Shown: one piece after another, positions 10,749 through 18,984 of the stretch
Layout: each line of letters begins with the position of its first letter
Numbering within the stretch: the stretch's first letter is position 1
DNA from: Bacteroidales bacterium
Lineage (GTDB): Bacteria; Bacteroidota; Bacteroidia; Bacteroidales; Muribaculaceae
NCBI GenBank assembly: GCA_910575545.1
Contig: CAJTFH010000014.1
Location: forward strand, 1 to 64,000
Direction: 5' to 3'
DNA length: 64,000 nucleotides
Position numbers and translations under genes: made by a program
Notes under the pieces: generated by a model
Told to the model about the DNA's origin: nothing
What the model saw: only the letters and a program-made list of their open reading frames with translations
Databases searched by the model: none

Positions 10749-10928
10749 TTATCAGATAGTTATAAATTTAGTAGTGTACTGATGGTGTACTAATTAGTTG
10801 GATAAATCGAAAATGGGAGACCCGATTTTGGAATTTTTAAGTGGCGTTAGTTATATTTAAGTCGATTCTTTTTCGCAATATCACTCCAAATTTGAGGTTG
10901 TGAATAGCAAGACATTGAGAAAAATCGT

Positions 10929-10936
10929 TAATTTTG
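10929..10936 (+). promoter_or_regulatory. -7 promoter word for the TonB-C-like gene
   Basis: The plus strand reads TAATTTTG followed by C. A start near 10943 would give a leader of about 255 bases that contains three hairpins. No -33 word is clear. Confidence 0.5.
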
Positions 10937-10942
10937 CAGTCG

Positions 10943-11198
10943 GATAGCCCTCGGGCTGTTCACGACATTTTGGAAAAATAATAAGCGTTATGCTTATCTT
11001 GTAGTTTGAGAACGTAGGAAATTCAAAAAACGCACAAGGATAGCATAGTGGTTCTCACGCGCATAGCGTGGGCTGCTATTGTTACATCTGTGCAAATGGT
11101 TTCCTACGACCTTCAAACTACGACGTGGCATAGTTGGCTCACGTTTTCTTTTTGTAACGAATCTCTCTTTTGAGCCGATGGAGATACTAATAAATAAT
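10943..11198 (+). ncRNA. Long structured 5' leader or embedded structured RNA
   Basis: Three hairpins occur in order. The first is AGCCC-tc-GGGCT at 10946-10957. The second is ATAAGC-gttat-GCTTAT at 10981-10997. The third is a 121-base rod at 11001-11121, with stems GTAGTTTGA/TCAAACTAC, GTAGGAAA/TTTCCTAC, GCACA/TGTGC, ATAGCA/TGCTAT and CACGC/GCGTG separated by internal loops. Such a long nested pairing is very unlikely by chance. On the minus strand the second hairpin is followed by TATTTTT and could act as a terminator, so a minus-strand RNA is also possible. I have an unverified impression that similar leaders recur in Bacteroidales genomes. Confidence 0.6.
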
Positions 11199-12203
11199 AT
11201 GAAGAATCTTCTTATTATTGTTTCTTTGATTCTCACGCAGTCGTGCATTGCGTTCGCACAGAATTACTGCGTGAACGACACCATTGTCCGCGAAATTCAG
11301 TTCCCTCTTACTCTGGACGACAAAACCGAATTCTTCTATTTCAATGATGAATGGATTCCGGGGGCACACCCCGGTCTGGTAGAGGTCGAAGCCATTCAAA
11401 AGGCGGAGGTAAAAAACGACGAGTATGGAAATCGCGCTATCTTTCTGACCGTATCGCCCGAAACTCTTGCACAAATAAAGGCGGAAGCGCGAAAAATCTG
11501 GGTAAACCTTGACACTCGCTGCGAGTTCCCTGGAGGCAACGGAAAGCTCAAAGAATGGATTGAGGAGAATATCCGTATTCCCGAAGGATTCAAGGGCAGT
11601 GAACGAGTATTTGTCAAATTCACCGTTCATCCCGACGGCTCAATCAGCGACCCGACGATTTTTCGACGCCCGAGCAAAAACGAAGCTGTCAACCAAGAGG
11701 CAATAAGGCTTGTAAATGCGCTACCCAAATTCCGCGTTAAATACTATACTCCCCAAAAGAAAAACTTTCATCTTACCCTTCCGATAACATTCAAAGAGCC
11801 GGGCGTGATATTTATAAGAGGAGGAGAAAGCTCTTTTATAAATCAGTTTTCCGAAATTGAACCCAAAATCAAGCAATTATATGAGAATTTGGTATTTGCC
11901 ACTGCCAAAGACCCGGATTTCAATATTACTGACATTTGTACTGCCGATTTTATCGAGCGTCTGGAGAAAGCCAATGACTCCGATTCCAAAGGTTATGCAA
12001 CGTGGCTTTTAAGGTCGGGTATGCAAGATGGTGACGACACCCCTTCTCGTATTATATCTATAGTCCCCAGCGCCGACAACACAGTAATAGTAAATTGGTC
12101 GGATATGGGACACAAAGGTTCTACAAACTTTACATTGGTTAAGTCCGATGGAGAGTGGAAAATCAATAATGCCACTGTTCCTGAGGGATATAATCCATTA
12201 TAA
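11199..12203 (+). CDS. Secreted protein with TonB C-terminal-like domain
   Basis: The function is unknown. The ATG at 11199 starts a clear signal peptide (MKNLLIIVSLILTQSCIAFAQ); longer in-frame starts at 11178 and 11079 run back into the structured leader and are unlikely. Of 334 residues, about 105-210 match the TonB_C pattern: a FPGGNGKLKEWIEENIRIPE block, then VFVKFTVHPDGSISDPTI, a NQEAIRLVNALPKF helix and a final LPITF strand. The last 110 residues (YENLVFATAKDPDF, then VNWSDMGHKGS and EWKINN) look like a secreted NTF2-like (DUF3828-type) domain. It has no membrane anchor or proline-rich spacer, so it is not a classical TonB energy transducer. Codon use looks more AT-rich than in the flanking operons, which fits an acquired island. 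Confidence 0.75.
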   Translation: MKNLLIIVSLILTQSCIAFAQNYCVNDTIVREIQFPLTLDDKTEFFYFNDEWIPGAHPGLVEVEAIQKAEVKNDEYGNRAIFLTVSPETLAQIKAEARKIWVNLDTRCEFPGGNGKLKEWIEENIRIPEGFKGSERVFVKFTVHPDGSISDPTIFRRPSKNEAVNQEAIRLVNALPKFRVKYYTPQKKNFHLTLPITFKEPGVIFIRGGESSFINQFSEIEPKIKQLYENLVFATAKDPDFNITDICTADFIERLEKANDSDSKGYATWLLRSGMQDGDDTPSRIISIVPSADNTVIVNWSDMGHKGSTNFTLVKSDGEWKINNATVPEGYNPL

Positions 12204-12228
12204 AATTGTTCTAAACTTAATTCAGTAT

Positions 12229-12264
12229 AAAGGAGCCACAAGTGATAAGCCTGTGGCTCCTTTT
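12229..12264 (+). terminator. Strong intrinsic terminator, probably bidirectional
   Basis: The arms AAAGGAGCCACA and TGTGGCTCCTTT are perfectly complementary around an 11-12-base loop and are followed by a T run on the plus strand. The A-rich 5' flank gives a T run on the minus strand too, so it can also end the integrase remnant. Confidence 0.85.
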
Positions 12265-12267
12265 GTA

Positions 12268-12690
12268 TCATCTAATTCCGAAGCCTCGTTTGACTGACTG
12301 TTTCAGTGCTTGCCACTTTTCTTTGAACCATTGGAACACTCTCTTGCCACCGAGATGAAGACGGAAATTGTTGTCATCGGTCGGGTCTTGCTTGATTTGC
12401 ACCTCTACATTCCCAACATCTACATCTTTCTCCTTATCGGGGGCATACAGAGTTGCGCCGGACTTGAATGACCTTGGTTTTCCATCAAGTAACGTTGTTA
12501 TAACATTGGAGAATGTAAGGGCCGAAACATCGCAGTAACGCAATCCTGTGAATCAGCAGAATATAAAAGCCCGCTGTACCTCCCGGAGCTCTCCTTCATA
12601 GCGAAATGTGGCAAGGCGGCTGATTTCTTTCGGGGTCAGGATTTCTTTCAATACCACGTTTGAGTAATAGACAATCCTTGCCATATGGTA
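12268..12690 (-). pseudogene. Decayed tyrosine integrase fused to an unrelated C-terminal fragment
   Basis: Reading the minus strand from about 12690 gives an integrase-like stretch with LKEILTPKEISRLA, then ELREVQRAFIFC, a TGA stop, and FTGLRYCDVSALTFSNV in the same frame. This is the start of the catalytic domain of Bacteroidales site-specific integrases. The reading then switches at about 12500 to a sequence with no catalytic His-x-x-Arg or Tyr (TLYAPDKEKDVDVGNVEV, FQWFKEKWQALKQSVKRG), which I do not recognise but which looks like the tail of another mobile-element protein. One nonsense codon plus the chimeric junction means it is not functional. It marks the 10.75-12.87 kb stretch as the scar of a mobile element. 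Confidence 0.72.
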
Positions 12691-12868
12691 GAAACCACAT
12701 CGGCCTCTACACCATCAAACCCATCCATATCATGATAAGCCTATCTGTTGCAGTTGATGACTTTGCCGGTGCGACCATATGCCTTTTTCTTAAGTAAAGC
12801 TTTGAGATGCCCTCGAGGTATTCCACAATTATTACATGATACATGCTTTTTATATAAGACGTTTTTCG

Positions 12869-12876
12869 TAAATTTG
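12869..12876 (+). promoter_or_regulatory. -7 promoter word for the GH31 gene
   Basis: The plus strand reads TAAATTTG, matching TAnnTTTG, about 95 bases before the gene start. A weak CTTT lies about 20 bases upstream. Confidence 0.45.
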
Positions 12877-12970
12877 AAAAGCGAAACAATAAACATTGGT
12901 CGCGAATCCATTACATCTCATTGATAACCAAAACAATATCCTAAATATCATTCAAAAACAACCCATGCCC

Positions 12971-15280
12971 ATGAAAAAATTGATGACTGCGTCCATACTG
13001 GCCGCCGCCACGGTGTTGACATGCACTGCCGACAATCCGAAAGCCAATGATAAGGCAACGGTAACCCAAGGCAACGCTCGATTCACAGTGCTCACACCCG
13101 AAATGATACGCATTGAATACAGCCCCAGCGGGCAGTTTGAAGACCGCGCCACATTCTCGGTAATCAACCGTGAACTCCCTGTGCCGAAATTCTCTAAAAC
13201 AGACGACGGAGAGTTTCTGACAATAACCACCGATGCCCTGTCGCTACGCTATCGCAAAGGCTCCAACCCCATGACAAATCCGGCCTCACCGGAAAATCTG
13301 ACGGTAGTGCTTCCGGTAAACGGCAAACCTGTGACATGGTATCCCGGCCTGAAAGACCCTCTGAACCTCAAAGGCACCTACCGCACACTCGACGGCAATA
13401 ACGGCGACAGCCACCGTCGAATGCTCGAAGACGGCACAATCTCACGCTCAGGATGGGCTGTCATAAACGACTCTCCATCGGCCACACGTCCCGACGGAAG
13501 CCGCTCACTGGCCCTGACAGCAGAACCCGACGGAATCGACTGGGTGGCAACACGTGCCGACAACGACGCCCTCGACCTCTACTTCCTCGGTTATGGCCAT
13601 GACTACAAACGCGCCCTGAAAGACTTCACTCTGATAGCCGGAAAAATACCCCTGCCCCCCGATTATGTTTTCGGCTACTGGTATTCTAAATATGAAAACT
13701 ATACCGCCGACGATTTCCGCAACATAGCCAAATCACTCAAAGACAACGACCTCAACACCGATGTGATGATCCTTGACATGGACTGGCACTGGAACGGCGA
13801 ACAAGGTGTGTCAGGCGGTCGCGGAGGGTGGACAGGATGGAGCTGGAACACCAACCTGATTCCCGATCCCGATAAACTGCTGGCCGACATACACGACAGC
13901 AATCTGCATATCGCCCTGAATCTGCACCCGGCCGACGGGGTTGACCCTCATGAAGACATCTACCATGCCATGGCCGAAGACTTAGGCATCAATCCCGACA
14001 AAAAAGAGCGCATCGCATGGAACCTCGAAGACAAAAAGTTTGCCAAAGCATTCTTCAAAAACTTCATCCGTCCATTTGAAAAACAGGGTGTAGACTTCTG
14101 GTGGCTCGACTGGCAGCAATATCTCACAAGCCCGTTCATCGACGGCCTCGGTGAGACATTCTGGTGCAACCACGTGTTTTTCAATGAAATGAAACATAAC
14201 CGGCCCGACCGCCGTCCGGTAATCTTCCACCGTTGGGGAGGATTGGGCAGCCACCGCTATCAAATCGGATTCTCCGGCGACACATTCATCAACTACCCCA
14301 CTTTGGCATTCCTGCCTTATTTCACCGCCACAGCATCAAACGTGGGCTACGGCTATTGGGGACACGATGTCGGAGGCCACCAGTCTGACCACCGGCAAGA
14401 CGTCAACGACCCCGAGCTCCTGCTCCGCTGGGTACAGGCCGGCGTTTTCACCCCGATTTTCCGCACCCATGCCACCAAAGGGACATACATCAACCGTATG
14501 CTCTGGACCTACGACAACTTCCCGATGATGAACCAGGCCGTAAAGCTACGCTACGCCATTTTCCCATACCTCTACACCATGGCACGCAAAGCCTACGACA
14601 CAGGTATAAGCCTCTGCCGCCCCATGTATTACGAATATCCCGAACAGCAGGAAGCCTACGACCGTGAAGGCCAGTATTTCTTCGGCGACGACATACTTGT
14701 TGCCCCGGTTGTCGAGCCATCGGCCAACGGTATAAGCCGCAAAGAAATCTGGTTCCCAGAAGGAAACTGGTGGTCGGTGGCACACAACAAGCTCATCAAA
14801 GGCAATTCGGTACAGACTCTCGACTATACCCTCCAGCAGATTCCTTATTTTTATCGCGAAGGAGCGATTATCGTCAACAACCCAGCAACTGTGAAAAGCG
14901 TAACCGAGCGCCCCGACAACCTTATTATAAATGTTGTGGCAGCTCCTGAAGGGAGCACCGATTTCTATGAAGACTCAGGCGACAGCAACAACTACGACAC
15001 CGAATATGCCACAACCGCAATAACACAGAAACACAGAGGTAACAAAGGCACCTACACTATCCAACCTCGAAAGGGCTCTTACGAAGGAATGCCGGCAAAC
15101 CGCTCCTATACATTGAAAATCTTCAACACCCCGGCTCCTGTGCCAGGTAAACTCAACATCAACGGCAGTTCCGATGTCGTCCCGGGCTACGATGCAGCCA
15201 CCCGCTGCACCATTGTGGAAATTCCCTCTTCAGCATGCGACAAACAAGTGAAAGTCTCCCTTGAATACGAGGCCGAATAA
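12971..15280 (+). CDS. Secreted glycoside hydrolase family 31 (alpha-glycosidase)
   Basis: A retaining alpha-glycosidase of GH31, probably alpha-glucosidase or alpha-xylosidase, acting in the periplasm or on the surface. The start at 12971 (or 12965) gives a signal peptide (MKKLMTASILAAATVLTCTA); the ORF extends back to 12896 without signal character. There is an N-terminal beta-sandwich (to about residue 220), then a TIM barrel with DVMILDMDWHW, the probable nucleophile Asp380 in FWWLDWQQ, and the probable acid/base Asp437 in GFSGDTF. Beta-domains follow (DILVAPVVEP, then a DUF5110-like FYEDSGDSNNYDTEYA). It stands alone, with no SusC/SusD partner nearby. Substrate is not predictable from context. 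Confidence 0.9.
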   Translation: MKKLMTASILAAATVLTCTADNPKANDKATVTQGNARFTVLTPEMIRIEYSPSGQFEDRATFSVINRELPVPKFSKTDDGEFLTITTDALSLRYRKGSNPMTNPASPENLTVVLPVNGKPVTWYPGLKDPLNLKGTYRTLDGNNGDSHRRMLEDGTISRSGWAVINDSPSATRPDGSRSLALTAEPDGIDWVATRADNDALDLYFLGYGHDYKRALKDFTLIAGKIPLPPDYVFGYWYSKYENYTADDFRNIAKSLKDNDLNTDVMILDMDWHWNGEQGVSGGRGGWTGWSWNTNLIPDPDKLLADIHDSNLHIALNLHPADGVDPHEDIYHAMAEDLGINPDKKERIAWNLEDKKFAKAFFKNFIRPFEKQGVDFWWLDWQQYLTSPFIDGLGETFWCNHVFFNEMKHNRPDRRPVIFHRWGGLGSHRYQIGFSGDTFINYPTLAFLPYFTATASNVGYGYWGHDVGGHQSDHRQDVNDPELLLRWVQAGVFTPIFRTHATKGTYINRMLWTYDNFPMMNQAVKLRYAIFPYLYTMARKAYDTGISLCRPMYYEYPEQQEAYDREGQYFFGDDILVAPVVEPSANGISRKEIWFPEGNWWSVAHNKLIKGNSVQTLDYTLQQIPYFYREGAIIVNNPATVKSVTERPDNLIINVVAAPEGSTDFYEDSGDSNNYDTEYATTAITQKHRGNKGTYTIQPRKGSYEGMPANRSYTLKIFNTPAPVPGKLNINGSSDVVPGYDAATRCTIVEIPSSACDKQVKVSLEYEAE

Positions 15281-15445
15281 CAACCTCACACCATCTCAAT
15301 AATATGCAACCAGGCGGTATGTGGAATTCAGCATACCGCCTGTTCGCATACATTAAGCTTGTCACAAATTACCCTGAATCTGTTCCGATCCGACTAATTA
15401 CGAGAAAAAATCAGACCATACAAACTCTGTTTGCCATTTTTTTCG

Positions 15446-15453
15446 TAATTTTG
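15446..15453 (+). promoter_or_regulatory. -7 promoter word for the serine palmitoyltransferase gene
   Basis: TAATTTTG followed by C, about 130 bases before the start codon. Transcription from about 15460 would include four successive hairpins. Confidence 0.5.
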
Positions 15454-15459
15454 CGGTCA

Positions 15460-15583
15460 GTTTTTATCGGTGAAACACCGCTACATTCAAGTGAATAAGA
15501 ATGGACTCCTATTGACCGGTCAATAGGATACAAGCCAACGGCTTGTATGCCAACAGGTAACAATTACAACTCTTCAGACAGTT
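15460..15583 (+). promoter_or_regulatory. Multi-hairpin leader or operator region upstream of spt
   Basis: Four dyads follow one another: CGGTG-aaa-CACCG (15468-15480), ATTCA-ag-TGAAT (15485-15496), a 22-base perfect palindrome at 15507-15528 centred on GACCGGTC, and ATACAAGCC-aac-GGCTTGTAT (15528-15548). The loop-less palindrome suits a dimeric repressor; the looped ones suit RNA hairpins. None is followed by a T run, so they are not simple terminators. No known riboswitch consensus is recognised. Confidence 0.6.
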
Positions 15584-16771
15584 ATGAAGCTCTTACAAGA
15601 AAAGCTCGCCAAATACACCGCTCCGCAGGAAGCCAAAGCGGCAGGCGTCTACCCCTATTTCCGCGCAATATCTTCCGAGCAGGAGCCCGAGGTCATAATC
15701 AACGGCAAAAAAGTGCTGATGTTCGGCTCTAACTGCTATTCTGGCCTCGTTTCCGACCCAAGAATCAAAGAAGCCGCGATTGAAGCAATCAGGAAATATG
15801 GAACAGGATGCGCCGGTTCCCCTTTCCTCAACGGCACACTCGACCTACACAAGCAGCTTGAACACCGCATCGCCGAATACATCGGCAAAGAAGACGTGAT
15901 GATTTACTCCACCGGCTTTGAGGTAAACCTCGGAGTTGTTTCCTGCCTCACCGGTCGCGAAGACTACATCCTTTGGGACGAGCAAGACCACGCATCCATT
16001 ATCGAAGGGCGCCGTCTGAGCTTCTCGAACTCGCTAAAATACAAGCATAACGACATGGCTTCGCTGGAGAAACAACTCCAGAAATGCGCTCCAGACAAAG
16101 TCAAGCTAATCGTCACCGACGGAGTGTTCTCAATGGAAGGCGACGTGGCAAACCTCCCTGAGATTGTGCGCCTTGCAAAAAAATATGATGCACAGATAAT
16201 GGTCGACGAAGCCCACGGAATAGGCGTATTCGGCAAAGGAGGCCGAGGCACATGTGACCATTATGGCGTGACCAATGATGTCGACCTCATAATGGGCACT
16301 TTCTCCAAATCGTTTGCATCACTCGGCGGCTTCATCGCCACCGACAAGGAAATCACCAACTTCCTGCGCCACCACTCTCGCTCCTATATATTCACAGCCT
16401 CAATCACACCCGCTTCAACCGCCGCTGCCCTCAAAGCAATCGACATAATGGAGCAGGAACCCGAGCGCCAGGAACACCTGTGGGAAATGACGAATTTCGC
16501 TCTTGAAGGCTTCCGCAACATGGGCTGTGAGATAGGCCACACATCAACACCCATCATCCCGCTCTTCATCCGCGACGACTTCAAGACATTTGCCATCACC
16601 CGCGACCTTTTCGAGGAAGGCATCTTCGTCAACCCCGTAGTGACACCAGCCGTAGCACCGCATGACACCCTGATCCGCTTCAGCCTCATGGCAACCCACA
16701 CACGCGAACAGGTGCAACAGGCCCTCGACAAAATTCAGAAAGTATTCCGCGCCCACAACCTTATCCCGTAA
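15584..16771 (+). CDS. spt: Serine palmitoyltransferase (sphingolipid synthesis)
   Basis: A PLP-dependent alpha-oxoamine synthase that condenses serine with a fatty acyl-CoA or acyl-ACP to 3-ketodihydrosphingosine. The 395-residue size fits Bacteroides Spt. The PLP lysine is Lys242 in GTFSKSFASLGGF; this SKSFAS form is typical of serine palmitoyltransferases, whereas 2-amino-3-ketobutyrate ligases usually carry a GKALGG form. The cofactor-contacting VDEAHGIGVFG and the substrate-site CAGSPFLNGT are intact. Bacteroidales use this enzyme for sphingolipids that affect host contact and stress survival. A kbl-like activity is the alternative but less likely. Confidence 0.9.
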   Translation: MKLLQEKLAKYTAPQEAKAAGVYPYFRAISSEQEPEVIINGKKVLMFGSNCYSGLVSDPRIKEAAIEAIRKYGTGCAGSPFLNGTLDLHKQLEHRIAEYIGKEDVMIYSTGFEVNLGVVSCLTGREDYILWDEQDHASIIEGRRLSFSNSLKYKHNDMASLEKQLQKCAPDKVKLIVTDGVFSMEGDVANLPEIVRLAKKYDAQIMVDEAHGIGVFGKGGRGTCDHYGVTNDVDLIMGTFSKSFASLGGFIATDKEITNFLRHHSRSYIFTASITPASTAAALKAIDIMEQEPERQEHLWEMTNFALEGFRNMGCEIGHTSTPIIPLFIRDDFKTFAITRDLFEEGIFVNPVVTPAVAPHDTLIRFSLMATHTREQVQQALDKIQKVFRAHNLIP

Positions 16772-16802
16772 GGTTGTTGCGCCGGCAACCAGACATATAT
16801 CC

Positions 16803-18800
16803 ATGAAAAAAACAACCACAAAAACCGTAGCCGCACTCTTTGTGCTGGCCACGGTTTTGTCATCTGCAGAAACCTCAGTTGCAGAGCAGACTCCACGTTA
16901 CGCCACCCGGCTGATAGAATACCGCCCAGCCCCGGGGCAGTTCATGAATCTCGACATAACACTCGACTCCACTGCGGTGCTCGGTCCGGTCAACCCTGCC
17001 GCCACTGAAACACCCGGCGACGCCCAGACCTCCGGGCTGGTATCACTCGGCTCTTTCGGCGGATATATAATCCTCGGTTTCGACCGGCCCGTTGAAAACA
17101 ACCCGCAGAATCCCTACGGAGTTGACTTCACCATCTTCGGAAACGCAATGGGCACAGGGTCATCGTGCGAACCCGCAGCCGTCCAGGTCATGAAAGACCT
17201 CAACGGCAACGGACTCCCCGACGACGGCCCCTGGCTTGAACTCGCCGGAAGCGACTATTGGCTCGAAACAACACGACGCAACATAGCAGCCACATATTCA
17301 AACCCCGGCTACAACACCTCACATGCCGTTGCTTTCAAAACCTCCGACGGCACATCAGGCGCAGTTCTACCCGTAGCGGCACACACTCAGCAATATTACC
17401 CCGACCCATACCTGTTTCCATCCATCCCACCCGACAATTACACCCTAACCGGCAACATAATAAAGGGCGCGATTGACCCACGGAATCCCAAAAACCTCTC
17501 CTTTTTCCGCACACCGGCATTCGGCTATGCTGATTCAAGGCTCACTCCTGCGGCAATAGCCACAACCTCACCACGCAACCCCTACCACACAGACAGCAAT
17601 GGCACACCCGCCGACGGATTCGACATATCATGGGCCGTAGATGCCGAAGGAAACCATGTGGAACTCGACCAAATCGACTTCATCAGAATCTACACGGCCA
17701 TGTCGGCCAATATGGGATGGCTCGGCGAGATATCCCCAGAAATCGCAGGTGTATCGGTAACAATTCCCGACCCTGACTATATCCCACGGGATTTTTATAT
17801 CCATTACATCGGCGCGCAATCGCCACAGGTAATCGTCGGCACAACAACGCGGTTCCAGGGCATATTATTCAAAAACGGACATCCATGCAGCGAAGGGACG
17901 CCCCACTACACCATATCAGACCCGTCGATAGGCACTATCGACGCCAACGGCAACTTCACCGCCCTAAAAAACGGGAAAACAACCCTGAGCTACTCCCAAA
18001 GCGACAAAGCTGAACCCGACGAAATCGAAATATACGTCACAACCCTCACCGGAGTGGGCATAGACATTAACGCCACGGCTTCTGCAACAGCGTCAGCTAA
18101 ATGCATCGTCGGCGAGAACCTGTTCATTCCGGTTGTCAGCCTCGACAATGGCAAAGAGGTCATCCCCGGAGTGAGCGGCAACAGGTTCGCCAACGACACA
18201 TACAAGTGGTACAATTCAAATCCGAAAACAGGAATAGTCGACGACTGCGGCACTTTCACAGCCCTGGCCGCCGGAAACACAGTCTTGACAGTGGAGTCAC
18301 AGACCGACCCATCACTATATGCCGAAATCAAAATCACGGTAGAAAACGCCGCCTCACCCACCCTACGAAACGAATCAATCAGCATCACACCCGACAACAA
18401 ATCTGGCGTGTGGGCAAACACCAACCTGTTCCGCACAGCCGACCGGTCCACCGTGTTCATCAAACAGGCAACACCGCGTAATGGCAAACTCCCCGTCCTG
18501 CTCCAAGGCAACCGCATCATCTACGATTGCACAGGCCTTGAGCCATTCTCCGACATACTCGACCTTGAAATAACCCATCATGGCAACAATGCCACATTCT
18601 CCATCCCGGTGGATTTCTCAGGCGACACCTCCCTGCTCCCTTCCATTACGGAAAACGGCAACGCCGCAACAGACCAGTCCAATGCCCCCATCCTGATCTA
18701 CAATCTCACAGGCACACCTGTAAATACCGGCCACCTGTCGCCCGGTATCTACATCATACGCCGTGGCTCCCGCACAACAAAAATCCACATCAACCAATGA
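16803..18800 (+). CDS. Secreted surface protein with Ig-like domains and probable T9SS sorting tail
   Basis: A 665-residue exported protein of unknown ligand. A signal peptide (about 1-27) is followed by a domain with GSFGGYIILGFDRPVENN, a VDFTIFGNAMGTGSSCEPAAV block and a calcium-loop-like DLNGNGLPDDG; this combination occurs in Bacteroidales cell-surface proteins. Two bacterial Ig-like (BIG2-type) repeats follow at about 340-415 and 430-515, each with the DxxGxFTAL pattern. The last 35 residues (IYNLTGTPVN, LSPGIYIIRRG, TKIHI) look like a type IX secretion sorting domain, consistent with porW and porX in this window. It starts 31 bases after spt and may be cotranscribed; a functional link is not evident. 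Confidence 0.78.
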   Translation: MKKTTTKTVAALFVLATVLSSAETSVAEQTPRYATRLIEYRPAPGQFMNLDITLDSTAVLGPVNPAATETPGDAQTSGLVSLGSFGGYIILGFDRPVENNPQNPYGVDFTIFGNAMGTGSSCEPAAVQVMKDLNGNGLPDDGPWLELAGSDYWLETTRRNIAATYSNPGYNTSHAVAFKTSDGTSGAVLPVAAHTQQYYPDPYLFPSIPPDNYTLTGNIIKGAIDPRNPKNLSFFRTPAFGYADSRLTPAAIATTSPRNPYHTDSNGTPADGFDISWAVDAEGNHVELDQIDFIRIYTAMSANMGWLGEISPEIAGVSVTIPDPDYIPRDFYIHYIGAQSPQVIVGTTTRFQGILFKNGHPCSEGTPHYTISDPSIGTIDANGNFTALKNGKTTLSYSQSDKAEPDEIEIYVTTLTGVGIDINATASATASAKCIVGENLFIPVVSLDNGKEVIPGVSGNRFANDTYKWYNSNPKTGIVDDCGTFTALAAGNTVLTVESQTDPSLYAEIKITVENAASPTLRNESISITPDNKSGVWANTNLFRTADRSTVFIKQATPRNGKLPVLLQGNRIIYDCTGLEPFSDILDLEITHHGNNATFSIPVDFSGDTSLLPSITENGNAATDQSNAPILIYNLTGTPVNTGHLSPGIYIIRRGSRTTKIHINQ

Positions 18801-18807
18801 CCGGCCG

Positions 18808-18841
18808 AAAACCGCCCACAACTATCTGTAGGCGGTTTTTT
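18808..18841 (+). terminator. Intrinsic terminator after the surface protein gene
   Basis: AAAACCGCC pairs with GGCGGTTTT around a 14-base loop, and six T bases follow. It lies 8 bases after the stop and separates this unit from the CHASE2 cluster. Confidence 0.85.
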
Positions 18842-18858
18842 AATTACAACACATTACT

Positions 18859-18867
18859 CCCCCCCCC
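18859..18867. repeat. C9 homopolymer upstream of the CHASE2-caspase cluster
   Basis: Nine C bases lie about 64 bases upstream of the -7 word. A similar run stands by the promoter of the second caspase operon at 61931-61939. Such tracts can change length by slippage. Confidence 0.7.
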
Positions 18868-18930
18868 ATCATACTTGTTAAATCCGCACCACTTCAACAA
18901 AATATATTTTCATTTGTCACAAAAATCACT

Positions 18931-18938
18931 TATCTTTG
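18931..18938 (+). promoter_or_regulatory. -7 promoter word for the CHASE2-caspase cluster
   Basis: TATCTTTG is a full match to TAnnTTTG. A TTTG at 18913-18916 is only 14 bases away, shorter than the usual 17-23. The leader to the ATG would be about 40 bases. Confidence 0.55.
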
Positions 18939-18984
18939 CATATCATTTGAAAAGACACCTGTGAAAGCACCTGTGAAAGCATCC

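Noticed and set aside
11079-11198. 40-codon N-terminal extension of the TonB-C-like gene
   Set aside because: It translates the structured leader and places the signal peptide internally; ATG 11199 gives a normal secreted protein.
12707-12889. 60-codon minus ORF upstream of the integrase remnant
   Set aside because: No recognisable motif; it overlaps the GH31 promoter region and is probably decayed mobile-element DNA.
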